Assembly (NCBI GenBank): GCA_903934745.1
Contig: CAIZOZ010000287.1
Location: 1 to 7,125 of the forward strand
DNA: 7,125 nt
Reading direction: 5' to 3'
Source: an uncultured cyanobacterium
GTDB taxonomy: Bacteria > Cyanobacteriota > Cyanobacteriia > PCC-6307 > Cyanobiaceae
The translations under genes and the position numbers were made by a program. Under the pieces are notes generated by a model. It saw nothing but the letters and a program-made list of their open reading frames with translations. It had not been told where the DNA came from and made no database searches. Below, piece by piece: positions 1 through 6,190 of this stretch (positions are counted from its first letter, which is position 1; every line of letters begins with the position of its first letter).

Positions 1-174
1 AGGTCGGCTGACGGGCCTGGCCGAGCGGCCAGCAAACGAGCCACCTGGCCTTTCGCAGCAGAACGGAACAACTCAGAACCCCGTTCACCCGAAGCGTGAG
101 ATCCAAAGCCTGGCTTGGTGATCGATAGGGTCGCGCCTGTTGCTTAGCGACAGCTCAGCTAGGAACTGGAACGC
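1..174. other. Left-edge stretch without an assignable gene
   Basis: No full gene can be supported here. The plus-strand frames close at 97-99 and 119-121, so either could be the tail of a gene lying to the left, but neither has recognisable content. On the minus strand a frame is open from 143 to the left edge. It has possible starts at TTG 71-69 and GTG 44-42. The GTG is preceded by an AAAGG-like purine stretch about 4 bases upstream, and the frame would encode an Ala/Arg/Leu-rich N-terminus. A minus-strand gene starting near 44 and running off the window is therefore possible, but only about 14 codons are visible and I do not call it. Confidence 0.3.
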
Positions 175-222
175 CAGCAGAGCCCACCCAGCTGGTCGAC
201 CTCAGCTGGGTGGGCTCTGCTG
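175..222 (-). terminator. Perfect 20-bp inverted repeat, probable transcription terminator
   Basis: Bases 175-194 and 203-222 are exact reverse complements (20 of 20), separated by an 8-base spacer (195-202). The stem is GC-rich. It begins 26 bases past the stop of the minus-strand small gene ending at 249, which suits a terminator for that gene. It might also act on a gene entering from the left. No clear T-run follows on either strand; the minus-strand flank is only mildly T-rich (GCGTTCC...). Classical intrinsic termination is therefore not proven, and the element could instead be an RNA-stabilising hairpin. The outer 9 bases of the right arm recur at 228-236. Confidence 0.55.
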
Positions 223-227
223 AGTGC

Positions 228-236
228 GCTCTGCTG
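228..236 (+). repeat. Third copy of the hairpin arm end
   Basis: The nonamer GCTCTGCTG at 228-236 repeats the outer end of the right hairpin arm at 214-222, offset by 14 bases. It could pair alternatively with the left arm end at 175-183. It may be a partial duplication generated next to the inverted repeat. Nine bases is short, so chance remains possible. Confidence 0.4.
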
Positions 237-248
237 GGAAAAGGCCGC

Positions 249-557
249 TCAGACTCCCGGGTGGCGCAGCGTGCGCCATTCACCACTGCCGGTGCTCACC
301 TCAATGCCGATACCCACTGGAGCCTGATCGGCGCCGAACTGTTCGTTCCACCAGCTCTGAGCTTCAGACCAGGCCGAATCGAGGGAGTCGTAGAGGTCAT
401 CGAGAACAGGATGGGGCTCACCCTGCTGATCGACGAGCCGGAAGTGGCGGCGGCTGGGGCTGGCGACTGAACGCAGGGAGCCGGCGGGGATGGACATGGC
501 CCGGGGGGAGGCTGCAGCGGTGGAGGCGGGGTAGGAAACGGACACGACGAACACCAT
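249..557 (-). CDS. Small uncharacterised protein, about 102 aa
   Basis: I do not recognise a named family. The frame is open from 620 to a TGA at 251-249, with three candidate starts: GTG at 602, ATG at 581 and ATG at 557. I chose 557 because the product then begins with a strand-like hydrophobic segment (MVFVVSVSYP), whereas the upstream residues (WIWHMGQDQ) look like read-through of a leader. No start has a strong Shine-Dalgarno sequence. The middle is Ser/Ala/Arg-rich. The C-terminal half looks folded: an acidic helix (DDLYDSLDSAW), a WW pair, then a strand-rich end with GIGIEVSTGSGEW and RTLRHPG. No signal peptide or membrane span is evident, so a soluble protein is likely. It runs in the same direction as menG but is separated from it by over 170 bases and probably has its own promoter. 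Opposite-strand frames over it have unnatural Arg/Pro-rich compositions, supporting this reading. Confidence 0.65.
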   Translation of the reverse strand: MVFVVSVSYPASTAAASPRAMSIPAGSLRSVASPSRRHFRLVDQQGEPHPVLDDLYDSLDSAWSEAQSWWNEQFGADQAPVGIGIEVSTGSGEWRTLRHPGV

Positions 558-689
558 CTCGTTGGACTGATCTTGCCCCATGTGCCAGATCCAGACTGTC
601 ACTGTTGCGACATTGACCCGTCAACCAGCCGCAGGCCCTGATCAAGAAGCCGCAGGACCATGGCACCGCGATGCAGCACTCCCTCGATC

Positions 690-718
690 GGGAGGCTGGG
701 TGATCGGCAGCCTCTCCC
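690..718. other. Imperfect hairpin in the gap after menG
   Basis: AGGCTG at 693-698 pairs with CAGCCT at 708-713, and GGG at 690-692 can pair with CCC at 716-718 across a two-base bulge. The loop is 9 bases. It lies about 58 bases past the menG stop on the minus strand, so it could end menG transcription. It lacks a T-run and is bulged, so this is only a candidate. Confidence 0.25.
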
Positions 719-730
719 TACACAGAACCC

Positions 731-758
731 CCTGAACGGACTCTCCTGAACGGATTCT
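731..758. repeat. Tandem 14-bp duplication between menG and the small gene
   Basis: CCTGAACGGACTCT at 731-744 is followed directly by CCTGAACGGATTCT at 745-758, identical at 13 of 14 positions. It lies 18 bases beyond the end of menG in non-coding sequence. It may be a slippage duplication or two adjacent sites for a DNA-binding protein. Nothing else supports a function. Confidence 0.6.
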
Positions 759-775
759 GAGCAGGAGCTGGAATC

Positions 776-1492
776 TCAGGCCACCAGCTCGAGCATCCCC
801 ATCAACCCAGCGGCCAGGGGGCGATGGGATGCCTGGCGGAAGCCAGCCTCTCGAGCCAGACGCCGCTGCTCTGCCGCCAGGGGAAAGCGTTCGAGACTGG
901 CCTCGAGGTAGGCGTACTCCTCCGGCAACCCCGCCAGGCGGGCGGCGGGCACCACCAGCTGGCGCAGGTAGAAGCGTTGAAAACGTGCCACCGCCAGCGC
1001 CGGCAGCCCCGCATCCTGGTCGGGCCGGTTGAAATCGAGCACCGCCGCACGGGCACCAGGACGCAGTAACCGGCGCAACTCCCGCAGCGCGGCCGCTGGA
1101 TCGGCCAAATTACGCAGGCCGTAGGCCATCACCGCCCCGTCCTGGGAAGCGTCTGCCAGACCCGTGACCAGGGCATCCCCCTGCTGCCATTGCAAGGCCA
1201 ACCAGGGCTGCACCGCCGCCCTGCGCCTGGCCAGCTCCAGGGGCGCCTGGGCCGCATCGAGGCCCAGAACCCGTCCCCCCGGCCGCACCTTGGTGGCCAG
1301 AATCAGGGCCAGATCGCCTGTACCGCAGCAAAGATCAAGCAGCTGTTGACCAGGTCTCGGCCGCAGCCAGGCCAACGCCTGGCGTTTCCAGAGCCGGTGC
1401 AGGCCGAGACTGAGCAGGTCGTTGAGCTGGTCGTAACGAGGGGCGATGCGCTCAAACAGCTCACGCACAGCCTCCGGATCACCGGGTTTCAA
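776..1492 (-). CDS. menG: Demethylphylloquinone/demethylmenaquinone methyltransferase (MenG/UbiE family)
   Basis: SAM-dependent C-methyltransferase of the UbiE/MenG family. In cyanobacteria this enzyme performs the last methylation of phylloquinone (vitamin K1), the A1 electron acceptor of photosystem I. The 238-aa product has the family length. It begins with the typical N-terminal pattern (VRELFERIAPRYDQLNDLLSLG and LHRLWKR). SAM motif I is DLCCGTGD at residues 53-60, the acidic residue ending the second strand is D79, and the UbiE signature YGLRN is at 124-128. The start used is TTG at 1492, giving MKPGDPEAVREL, which matches where family members begin. GTG at 1468 is an alternative, but its GGAGG sits only about 2 bases upstream. 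The start lies 14 bases inside the preceding membrane-protein gene, so translation is probably coupled. Phylloquinone as substrate is inferred from the cyanobacterial context. Confidence 0.93.
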   Translation of the reverse strand: MKPGDPEAVRELFERIAPRYDQLNDLLSLGLHRLWKRQALAWLRPRPGQQLLDLCCGTGDLALILATKVRPGGRVLGLDAAQAPLELARRRAAVQPWLALQWQQGDALVTGLADASQDGAVMAYGLRNLADPAAALRELRRLLRPGARAAVLDFNRPDQDAGLPALAVARFQRFYLRQLVVPAARLAGLPEEYAYLEASLERFPLAAEQRRLAREAGFRQASHRPLAAGLMGMLELVA

Positions 1493-1823
1493 AAGAAGGA
1501 GCCTGGGCTAGGGCGGGGTTGTCATCCCAGGGGAGCACGATCGCATCAAGGCTGATGCCGCTGTCGCGATCGGATCCGAGCACCATCACGCCATGAGCGG
1601 CCTCCAGGCGGCCCGGGCTGGTGATCGTGAGCACCATCACGGTGGCCAGCCCTACGGCGGCAGAGCACACCATGCAACCCGCCAGCATCAGCGAGAATTC
1701 CTGGCGATCACTGGCCGCCTGCATCAACTGCAGCGCCCAGGCCACCAGTGCCACCACAGCCGCCACCATCACCAGAGCGATGACGGTGAGCAGGGATCCA
1801 GGCAAGGCAAACAGGGCAGTCAA
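1479..1823 (-). CDS. Small two-helix membrane protein upstream of menG
   Basis: No family recognised. The 114-aa product has two clear hydrophobic segments at about residues 8-32 (LPGSLLTVIALVMVAAVV...) and 43-67 (FSLMLAGCMVCSAAVGLATV...). They are joined by a short polar loop (MQAASDRQE), and a polar C-terminal tail of about 45 residues includes GISLDAIVLPWDDNPA. This suggests an inner or thylakoid membrane protein with a soluble tail. The start is uncertain: the longest frame opens with TTG at 1823 and has no evident Shine-Dalgarno; TTG 1805, GTG 1772 and ATG 1769 are alternatives, and the last two would clip the first helix. It lies 48 bases after hisF in the same frame and its end overlaps menG by 14 bases, so co-transcription is likely. 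Close linkage to menG hints at a membrane or quinone-related role, but that is speculation. Confidence 0.65.
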   Translation of the reverse strand: MTALFALPGSLLTVIALVMVAAVVALVAWALQLMQAASDRQEFSLMLAGCMVCSAAVGLATVMVLTITSPGRLEAAHGVMVLGSDRDSGISLDAIVLPWDDNPALAQAPSFETR

Positions 1824-1871
1824 GGCAAGACAGAGGCGATCGTGAACAGTTACATGAATGTAACGACGGAT

Positions 1872-2666
1872 TCACCAGTAGCGCGAGTCCCCCGCCGTCA
1901 AGAGCGGCCGCACGGGCAAGCCCCTGGCCAGCAGCTCCCGCTTGATCTCCTCCACCGTCAGCACCCCATCGTGAAGCAAGGAAGCCAGCAAGGCCGCAGC
2001 CGCCTTGCCCTCCTGCAACGCCGCGGCGATGTGGTCGATGCAGCCGGCTCCACCAGAAGCGATCACCGGCACCTCCACCGCCTCAGCCACCGCCCGGGTC
2101 AGGGTCAGGTCGTAGCCCGCCTGGGTGCCGTCGCCATCCATCGAGGTGAGCAGGATCTCGCCGGCACCGAGCTCCACCACCCGGCGAGCCCAGGCCAGGG
2201 CATCGAGCCCGGTGTTGTCGCGACCGCCTTTGACGTAAACATCCCAGCCAGCACGGTCCCCCCCACGGCGCCGGGCATCGATGGCCACCACGATGCACTG
2301 GTTGCCGAAACGGCTGGCCCCTTCGCTGATCAGCTCCGGGCTGCGCACGGCTGCGGAGTTGAGGCTCACCTTGTCGGCGCCAGCGCGCAGCAGCTCGGTG
2401 ATGCCCTCCACACTGCCGATGCCGCCGCCCACCGTGAACGGGATCGTCACCGCCTCGGCGGTGCGGCGCACCAGCTCCACCAGGGTGCCGCGACCCTGGT
2501 GGCTGGCCGCGATGTCGAGAAACACCAGTTCATCAGCGCCGGAGGCGCTGTAGCGGCAGGCCAGCTCGACCGGATCACCGGCATCGCGCAGTCCCACGAA
2601 GTTGACGCCCTTCACCACCCGGCCATCGGCCACGTCGAGACAGGGGATGATCCGTTTGGCAACCAT
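1872..2666 (-). CDS. hisF: Imidazole glycerol phosphate synthase, cyclase subunit HisF
   Basis: HisF is the cyclase half of imidazole glycerol phosphate synthase. With the glutaminase HisH it converts PRFAR plus ammonia to imidazole glycerol phosphate and AICAR, linking histidine and purine synthesis in the cytoplasm. The 264-aa product is a (beta/alpha)8 barrel of near-standard length. It begins MVAKRIIPCLDV with catalytic D11. The second catalytic aspartate is D130 in VVAIDARR. Phosphate-binding loops are visible as FTVGGGIGS (about 77-85), SLNSAAV and VIASGGAG, followed by the usual DGDGTQAGYD segment. The ATG start at 2666 matches the conserved N-terminus. No other his genes are visible, so the gene is dispersed, as is common in cyanobacteria. 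It is divergent from the petP-like gene across 44 bases and heads the minus-strand run toward the membrane protein and menG. Confidence 0.97.
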   Translation of the reverse strand: MVAKRIIPCLDVADGRVVKGVNFVGLRDAGDPVELACRYSASGADELVFLDIAASHQGRGTLVELVRRTAEAVTIPFTVGGGIGSVEGITELLRAGADKVSLNSAAVRSPELISEGASRFGNQCIVVAIDARRRGGDRAGWDVYVKGGRDNTGLDALAWARRVVELGAGEILLTSMDGDGTQAGYDLTLTRAVAEAVEVPVIASGGAGCIDHIAAALQEGKAAAALLASLLHDGVLTVEEIKRELLARGLPVRPLLTAGDSRYW

Positions 2667-2710
2667 GGGCTCACTGGTAGGGTTGCGCCACCCAAGATGA
2701 CGCGTCGGCC
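2667..2710. promoter_or_regulatory. Short divergent intergenic region with a near-palindrome
   Basis: Only 44 bases separate the hisF start (2666, minus) and the petP-like start (2711, plus), so promoter elements of one gene probably reach into the other. No convincing -35/-10 pair is visible. Bases 2680-2693 (GGGTTGCGCCACCC) form a 14-bp near-palindrome with one mismatched pair, centred between 2686 and 2687. This is the sort of symmetry an operator shows. No ribosome binding site precedes either start. Confidence 0.35.
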
Positions 2711-2923
2711 ATGTCCCAGGCTGCCATCACGATCGGCTCCAAGGTGCGGGTCACCCGGGTGCGTGATCGCATCCCTGCCGACCTCGTCGCTGCCCTCAAG
2801 GCCGATGCCACCGGCACGGTGAAGGATTTTCGCGTCACCGACGGCAAAGGCATCGGCGTCGTTGTTGAACTCAGTGCTGGTGGTACCAGCTGGTTCTTCG
2901 ACGATGAAATCACCCCTGCCTGA
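2711..2923 (+). CDS. petP: PetP-like small protein (cytochrome b6f-associated, SH3-like fold)
   Basis: The 70-aa product has the pattern I associate with cyanobacterial PetP (the DUF2862 group). It has an early KVRVTRVRDRIP block (11-22), a central GTVKDFRVTDGKGIGVVVE stretch (35-53) and a terminal WFFDDE (61-66). Known PetP is a small peripheral subunit on the cytoplasmic face of cytochrome b6f with an SH3-like fold related to the ferredoxin-thioredoxin reductase variable chain, and it affects linear electron flow. There is no membrane span here, in agreement. The ATG at 2711 is the only sensible start; the ATG at 2697 is in another frame. The gene is followed without a gap by chlG, whose likely start lies inside its 3' end. 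The assignment rests on pattern memory; an FTR-like or otherwise uncharacterised SH3-like protein is the alternative. Confidence 0.75.
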   Translation: MSQAAITIGSKVRVTRVRDRIPADLVAALKADATGTVKDFRVTDGKGIGVVVELSAGGTSWFFDDEITPA

Positions 2924-3968
2924 GCCCAGTCCCAAGCAGCCCCAAGCGGTGAACGACATGGCGGCAGACGCTGGCCCGAGCACGGTCTCGAAAACTGGAG
3001 GCGCCCGTCAGCTGCTGGGCATGAAGGATGGTGGCAGCAGCGCCAATATCTGGGCGATCCGCCTCCAGCTGATGAAGCCGGTGACCTGGATCCCGTTGAT
3101 CTGGGGGGTGATCTGCGGTGCTGCCGCTTCAGGCAACTACCACTGGCGCCTCGGAGATCTGCTGGCCGCTCTGGCCTGCATGGTGATGAGCGGTCCCCTG
3201 CTGGCCGGCTACACCCAGACAATCAACGACTACTACGACCGCGACATCGACGCGATCAACGAGCCCTACCGGCCGATTCCCTCGGGGGCGATTCCCCTGG
3301 GTCAGGTCAAACTGCAGATCGTGGTCCTGCTGCTGGCCGGTCTCGGCGTTGCCTACGGCCTCGATCTCTGGGCTGGGCACAGCACGCCGGTGCTGTTCCT
3401 GCTGGCCCTGGGTGGATCGTTTGTCAGTTACATCTATTCGGCTCCACCGCTGAAGCTCAAGCAGAATGGCTGGCTTGGTAACTACGCCCTTGGTGCCAGT
3501 TACATCGCCCTGCCCTGGTGGGCAGGGCAGGCCCTGTTCGGCCAGCTCACCTGGACCACAGCCCTGCTGACGCTCGCCTACAGCCTGGCAGGCCTGGGTA
3601 TCGCCATCGTCAACGACTTCAAGAGTGTTGAAGGTGATCGGGCCCTGGGACTGCAATCGCTGCCAGTGGTGTTCGGCATTGAAAGAGCCAGCTGGATCAG
3701 TGCCGCCATGATCGATATCTTCCAAGTGGCGATGGTGGCGGTGCTGATTGCAATCGGCCAGAATTTCGCCGCCGTGTTGCTGGTGCTACTGATCCTGCCC
3801 CAGATCACCTTTCAGGACATCTGGCTGCTGCGCGATCCTGTGAGCTTTGATGTCAAGTACCAGGCCAGCGCCCAGCCGTTCCTGGTGCTCGGCATGCTCG
3901 TCACAGCCCTGGCCATCGGCCACAGCGACCTGATCCGAATCGGCGGCCAGGTGGCCCAGGCCCTTTGA
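2904..3968 (+). CDS. chlG: Chlorophyll synthase ChlG (chlorophyll a synthase)
   Basis: ChlG is a UbiA-superfamily prenyltransferase in the thylakoid membrane. It esterifies chlorophyllide a with phytyl or geranylgeranyl diphosphate, the last step of chlorophyll a synthesis. With the start at 2904 (354 aa) the first Asp-rich motif, NDYYDRDIDAINEPYRPIPSG, begins at N108 and the second, NDFKSVEGD, at N237; both bind the Mg-diphosphate substrate. About nine hydrophobic segments follow the family entry RLQLMKPVTWIPLIWG. The start is uncertain. ATG 2904 lies 20 bases inside the petP-like gene, suggesting coupled translation. GTG 2949 and ATG 2958 (336 aa) are closer to the usual length of about 315-325 aa, and the first 30-odd residues are Pro/Ser-rich and poorly conserved-looking. 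TTG 2862 is open but improbable. None has a strong ribosome site. The 3' end overlaps the PBP gene by 4 bases. Confidence 0.96.
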   Translation: MKSPLPEPSPKQPQAVNDMAADAGPSTVSKTGGARQLLGMKDGGSSANIWAIRLQLMKPVTWIPLIWGVICGAAASGNYHWRLGDLLAALACMVMSGPLLAGYTQTINDYYDRDIDAINEPYRPIPSGAIPLGQVKLQIVVLLLAGLGVAYGLDLWAGHSTPVLFLLALGGSFVSYIYSAPPLKLKQNGWLGNYALGASYIALPWWAGQALFGQLTWTTALLTLAYSLAGLGIAIVNDFKSVEGDRALGLQSLPVVFGIERASWISAAMIDIFQVAMVAVLIAIGQNFAAVLLVLLILPQITFQDIWLLRDPVSFDVKYQASAQPFLVLGMLVTALAIGHSDLIRIGGQVAQAL

Positions 3969-6190
3969 GCCAGGGGCTACCCGCCAGCGGCTCGGGGCCC
4001 TCTCGGGAAGGCAACCCAGCCCCTCGGCGTGGCGGCATCCCGCGGCGACGGCTAGCCCCGGCCCTGACCGCAGCGGCGATCGGCGTTGGTGTGGCCCTCG
4101 GCCAATCGGCCCTGGAGGCCGGCCTCGACGGCCTGCTGCCCGATGCCGATCGGATCAGCGCCTTCAACCGCCCCGGCACCCTCACCATTCTTGACACCAA
4201 TGGCAAGGTGGTGGTCAAGGAGGGACCGGCCACCCGCGAAAAACTCAGCACCGGCAAGATGCCCCTGCTGATCCAGCGGGCCTTCGTCGCCGCCGAGGAC
4301 CGTCGCTTCTATCAGCACGACGGGATTGATCTGCTGGGCATCAGTCGCGCCCTGCTGCGCAACCTGAGCCGAGGATCGGTGGAGGAGGGTGCCAGCACGA
4401 TCACCCAGCAACTGGCTCGCACGGTCTTTCTCAGCCAGGACCGCACCCTGATCCGCAAGCTCAAGGAAGCGCTACTCGCCGGCAAGATCGAACGCCAGCT
4501 CAGCAAGGAGCAGATCCTGGAGCAGTACCTCAACCTCGTCTATCTGGGCTCCAGCGCCTACGGCGTTGCCGATGCAGCCTGGGTCTACTTTTCCAAGACA
4601 CCAGAGCAGCTGACCCTGCCGGAGGCTGCCTTGATCGCCGGCCTGCCGCCGGCCCCTTCGGTCTATTCACCGCTGGTCAATCCCGATCTGGCCCTCAGTC
4701 GCCGTCGCACCGTGTTGCGGCGGATGCGGGAAGGGGGCTACATCGATGACATCCAGCTCGAACGGGCCGATGCGGCCCCCCTGGGCCTCAAACCGGCCGA
4801 ACCGAAATACTTCGCCAACCCCGCCCCCTGGTTCACCAGCTGGCTGGAACAGGAATTGCCTGGGGTGCTCACCAAGGAACAACTGGAAGTGGGCGGTCTG
4901 ACGATCCGCAGCGGCCTCAACAATGACTGGCAGGCCAAGGCCCAGGCGACGATCAACAGCCGTGCCGGCAGCATGCAGGGGGCGCTGGTGGCGATGGAGC
5001 CTGGCACCGGCCTGGTGCGAGCCATGGTGGGCGGTAAAGACTGGAACAAGAGCCAGTTCAACCGCGCCACCCAGGCCCTGCGCTCCCCCGGTTCCACCTT
5101 CAAATTGTTCACCTACTCGGCCGCGATCAAGTACGGCATGCGCCCCGAGGACAAGATCTCGGCGCGGGAACGCTGTTATCAGGAAGGCTGGCCGCCGAAA
5201 CGCTTCTGCATTCCCGGCACGGCCGGCAGCATCACCCTGCTCCAGGCGATCACCGGCTCGATCAACCCCGCCGCCGTGGCCACCGCCGAGAAAGTGGGCT
5301 TCCCCCGTGTGATCGGCGTGGCCCGCGACCTCGGCATCACGGGTGAGATCGGCAACTACCCGGCCATGGTGCTGGGGTCCAATGAAAAAACGATGTTGGA
5401 GATGGTGGCCGCCTACGCCGCCATCAACAACCGTGGCGTCTGGGTCAAACCGATGCCGTTTGAGGAGATCTACGGCCCCGATGGCGAGCTGCTGTGGAGT
5501 CGCCGCGTCGATGGCCCGAAGGCAAAGCGGGCCCTCAGCAGCGATGTCGCCGACGCCGTGATGTGGATGCTGCAGAACGTGGTGCGCCAAGGCACCGGCT
5601 ATGCGGCCGCGCTGCCGGGTCGGCCGGTGGCTGGGAAAACCGGCACGGCCGAAGGCGCCCGCGACCTCTGGTTCATCGGCTCGATACCCCAGCTCACCAC
5701 GGCTGTCTGGCTCGGCTACGACGAAAACTTCAAGACCGGCAGCAGCAGTGCCCAGGCGGCCGCAACCTGGTCGAGCTTCATGGCCGAAATCACCAAGGGC
5801 ATGCCGGTGCAACAGTTCCCCCCCAAGCCCACCCTGACGGGCAGCTTCATCCCCTACATCCCACCGAAGCACAAGCCAAAGCCGCCCCGGGGGCAAGCCC
5901 TGCGCCAGGAGAACTGGGAGACACCGCTGATCCCAGAGGCTGGCCAAAACCGTTTGGAGCCGCCGCCGGAACGCAATGAGAGCAGCACGGAGCTGCCTCA
6001 GCGGGAACCCAGCAACTGGCAACCTCCCGCCGCTCCGGTCCCCAACAGCGCACCGGCTGAGCCCTCCCTGACCCCGCGCCCGGCCGAACCGTCCTCGGCG
6101 ACCACACCCGCCCCAGCACCGGCCGCCGCACCACCGCCAGTTCCGCTCAGTCCGCCGCCGCCGGTGATGGCGCCGCCGCCCCTGCCCTGA
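3965..6190 (+). CDS. Class A penicillin-binding protein (bifunctional transglycosylase/transpeptidase, PBP1A type)
   Basis: This 741-aa enzyme polymerises lipid II into glycan strands and cross-links the peptides on the periplasmic side. A short basic N-terminus (RRGGIPRRR) precedes a weakly hydrophobic anchor at about residues 30-50. The GT51 domain shows EDRRFYQHDG with catalytic E111, GASTITQQLART from 142, KLKEALLAGKIE from about 165, and LPEAALIAGLP from 218. The transpeptidase domain has the nucleophile motif STFK at 377-380, SIN at 432-434 and KTGT from 558, so both activities should be intact. From about residue 621 to the end is a Pro/Ala-rich, disordered-looking tail of about 120 residues ending in PPPP runs. 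The start is TTG at 3965, overlapping the chlG stop as TTGA, which implies coupled translation. No better downstream start precedes the anchor. The last 44 bases overlap rsmB on the other strand. Confidence 0.95.
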   Translation: MSQGLPASGSGPSREGNPAPRRGGIPRRRLAPALTAAAIGVGVALGQSALEAGLDGLLPDADRISAFNRPGTLTILDTNGKVVVKEGPATREKLSTGKMPLLIQRAFVAAEDRRFYQHDGIDLLGISRALLRNLSRGSVEEGASTITQQLARTVFLSQDRTLIRKLKEALLAGKIERQLSKEQILEQYLNLVYLGSSAYGVADAAWVYFSKTPEQLTLPEAALIAGLPPAPSVYSPLVNPDLALSRRRTVLRRMREGGYIDDIQLERADAAPLGLKPAEPKYFANPAPWFTSWLEQELPGVLTKEQLEVGGLTIRSGLNNDWQAKAQATINSRAGSMQGALVAMEPGTGLVRAMVGGKDWNKSQFNRATQALRSPGSTFKLFTYSAAIKYGMRPEDKISARERCYQEGWPPKRFCIPGTAGSITLLQAITGSINPAAVATAEKVGFPRVIGVARDLGITGEIGNYPAMVLGSNEKTMLEMVAAYAAINNRGVWVKPMPFEEIYGPDGELLWSRRVDGPKAKRALSSDVADAVMWMLQNVVRQGTGYAAALPGRPVAGKTGTAEGARDLWFIGSIPQLTTAVWLGYDENFKTGSSSAQAAATWSSFMAEITKGMPVQQFPPKPTLTGSFIPYIPPKHKPKPPRGQALRQENWETPLIPEAGQNRLEPPPERNESSTELPQREPSNWQPPAAPVPNSAPAEPSLTPRPAEPSSATTPAPAPAAAPPPVPLSPPPPVMAPPPLP

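Noticed and set aside
210..616. Two plus-strand frames over the small gene at 249-557
   Set aside because: Their compositions (Arg/Pro-rich or disordered) are less protein-like than the minus-strand frame, and the first would start inside the hairpin at 175-222.
596..624. TTGACG at 624-619 on the minus strand as a -35 box for the small gene
   Set aside because: No acceptable -10 hexamer lies at the right spacing; the best candidate is TGACAG. If real, it would favour the 557 start, but the evidence is too thin.
1593..2822. Long plus-strand open frame of 409 codons across hisF and the membrane-protein gene
   Set aside because: It lies opposite hisF, whose catalytic motifs are unmistakable, and its product is a His/Gln/Arg/Ala-rich sequence typical of an antisense shadow in GC-rich DNA.
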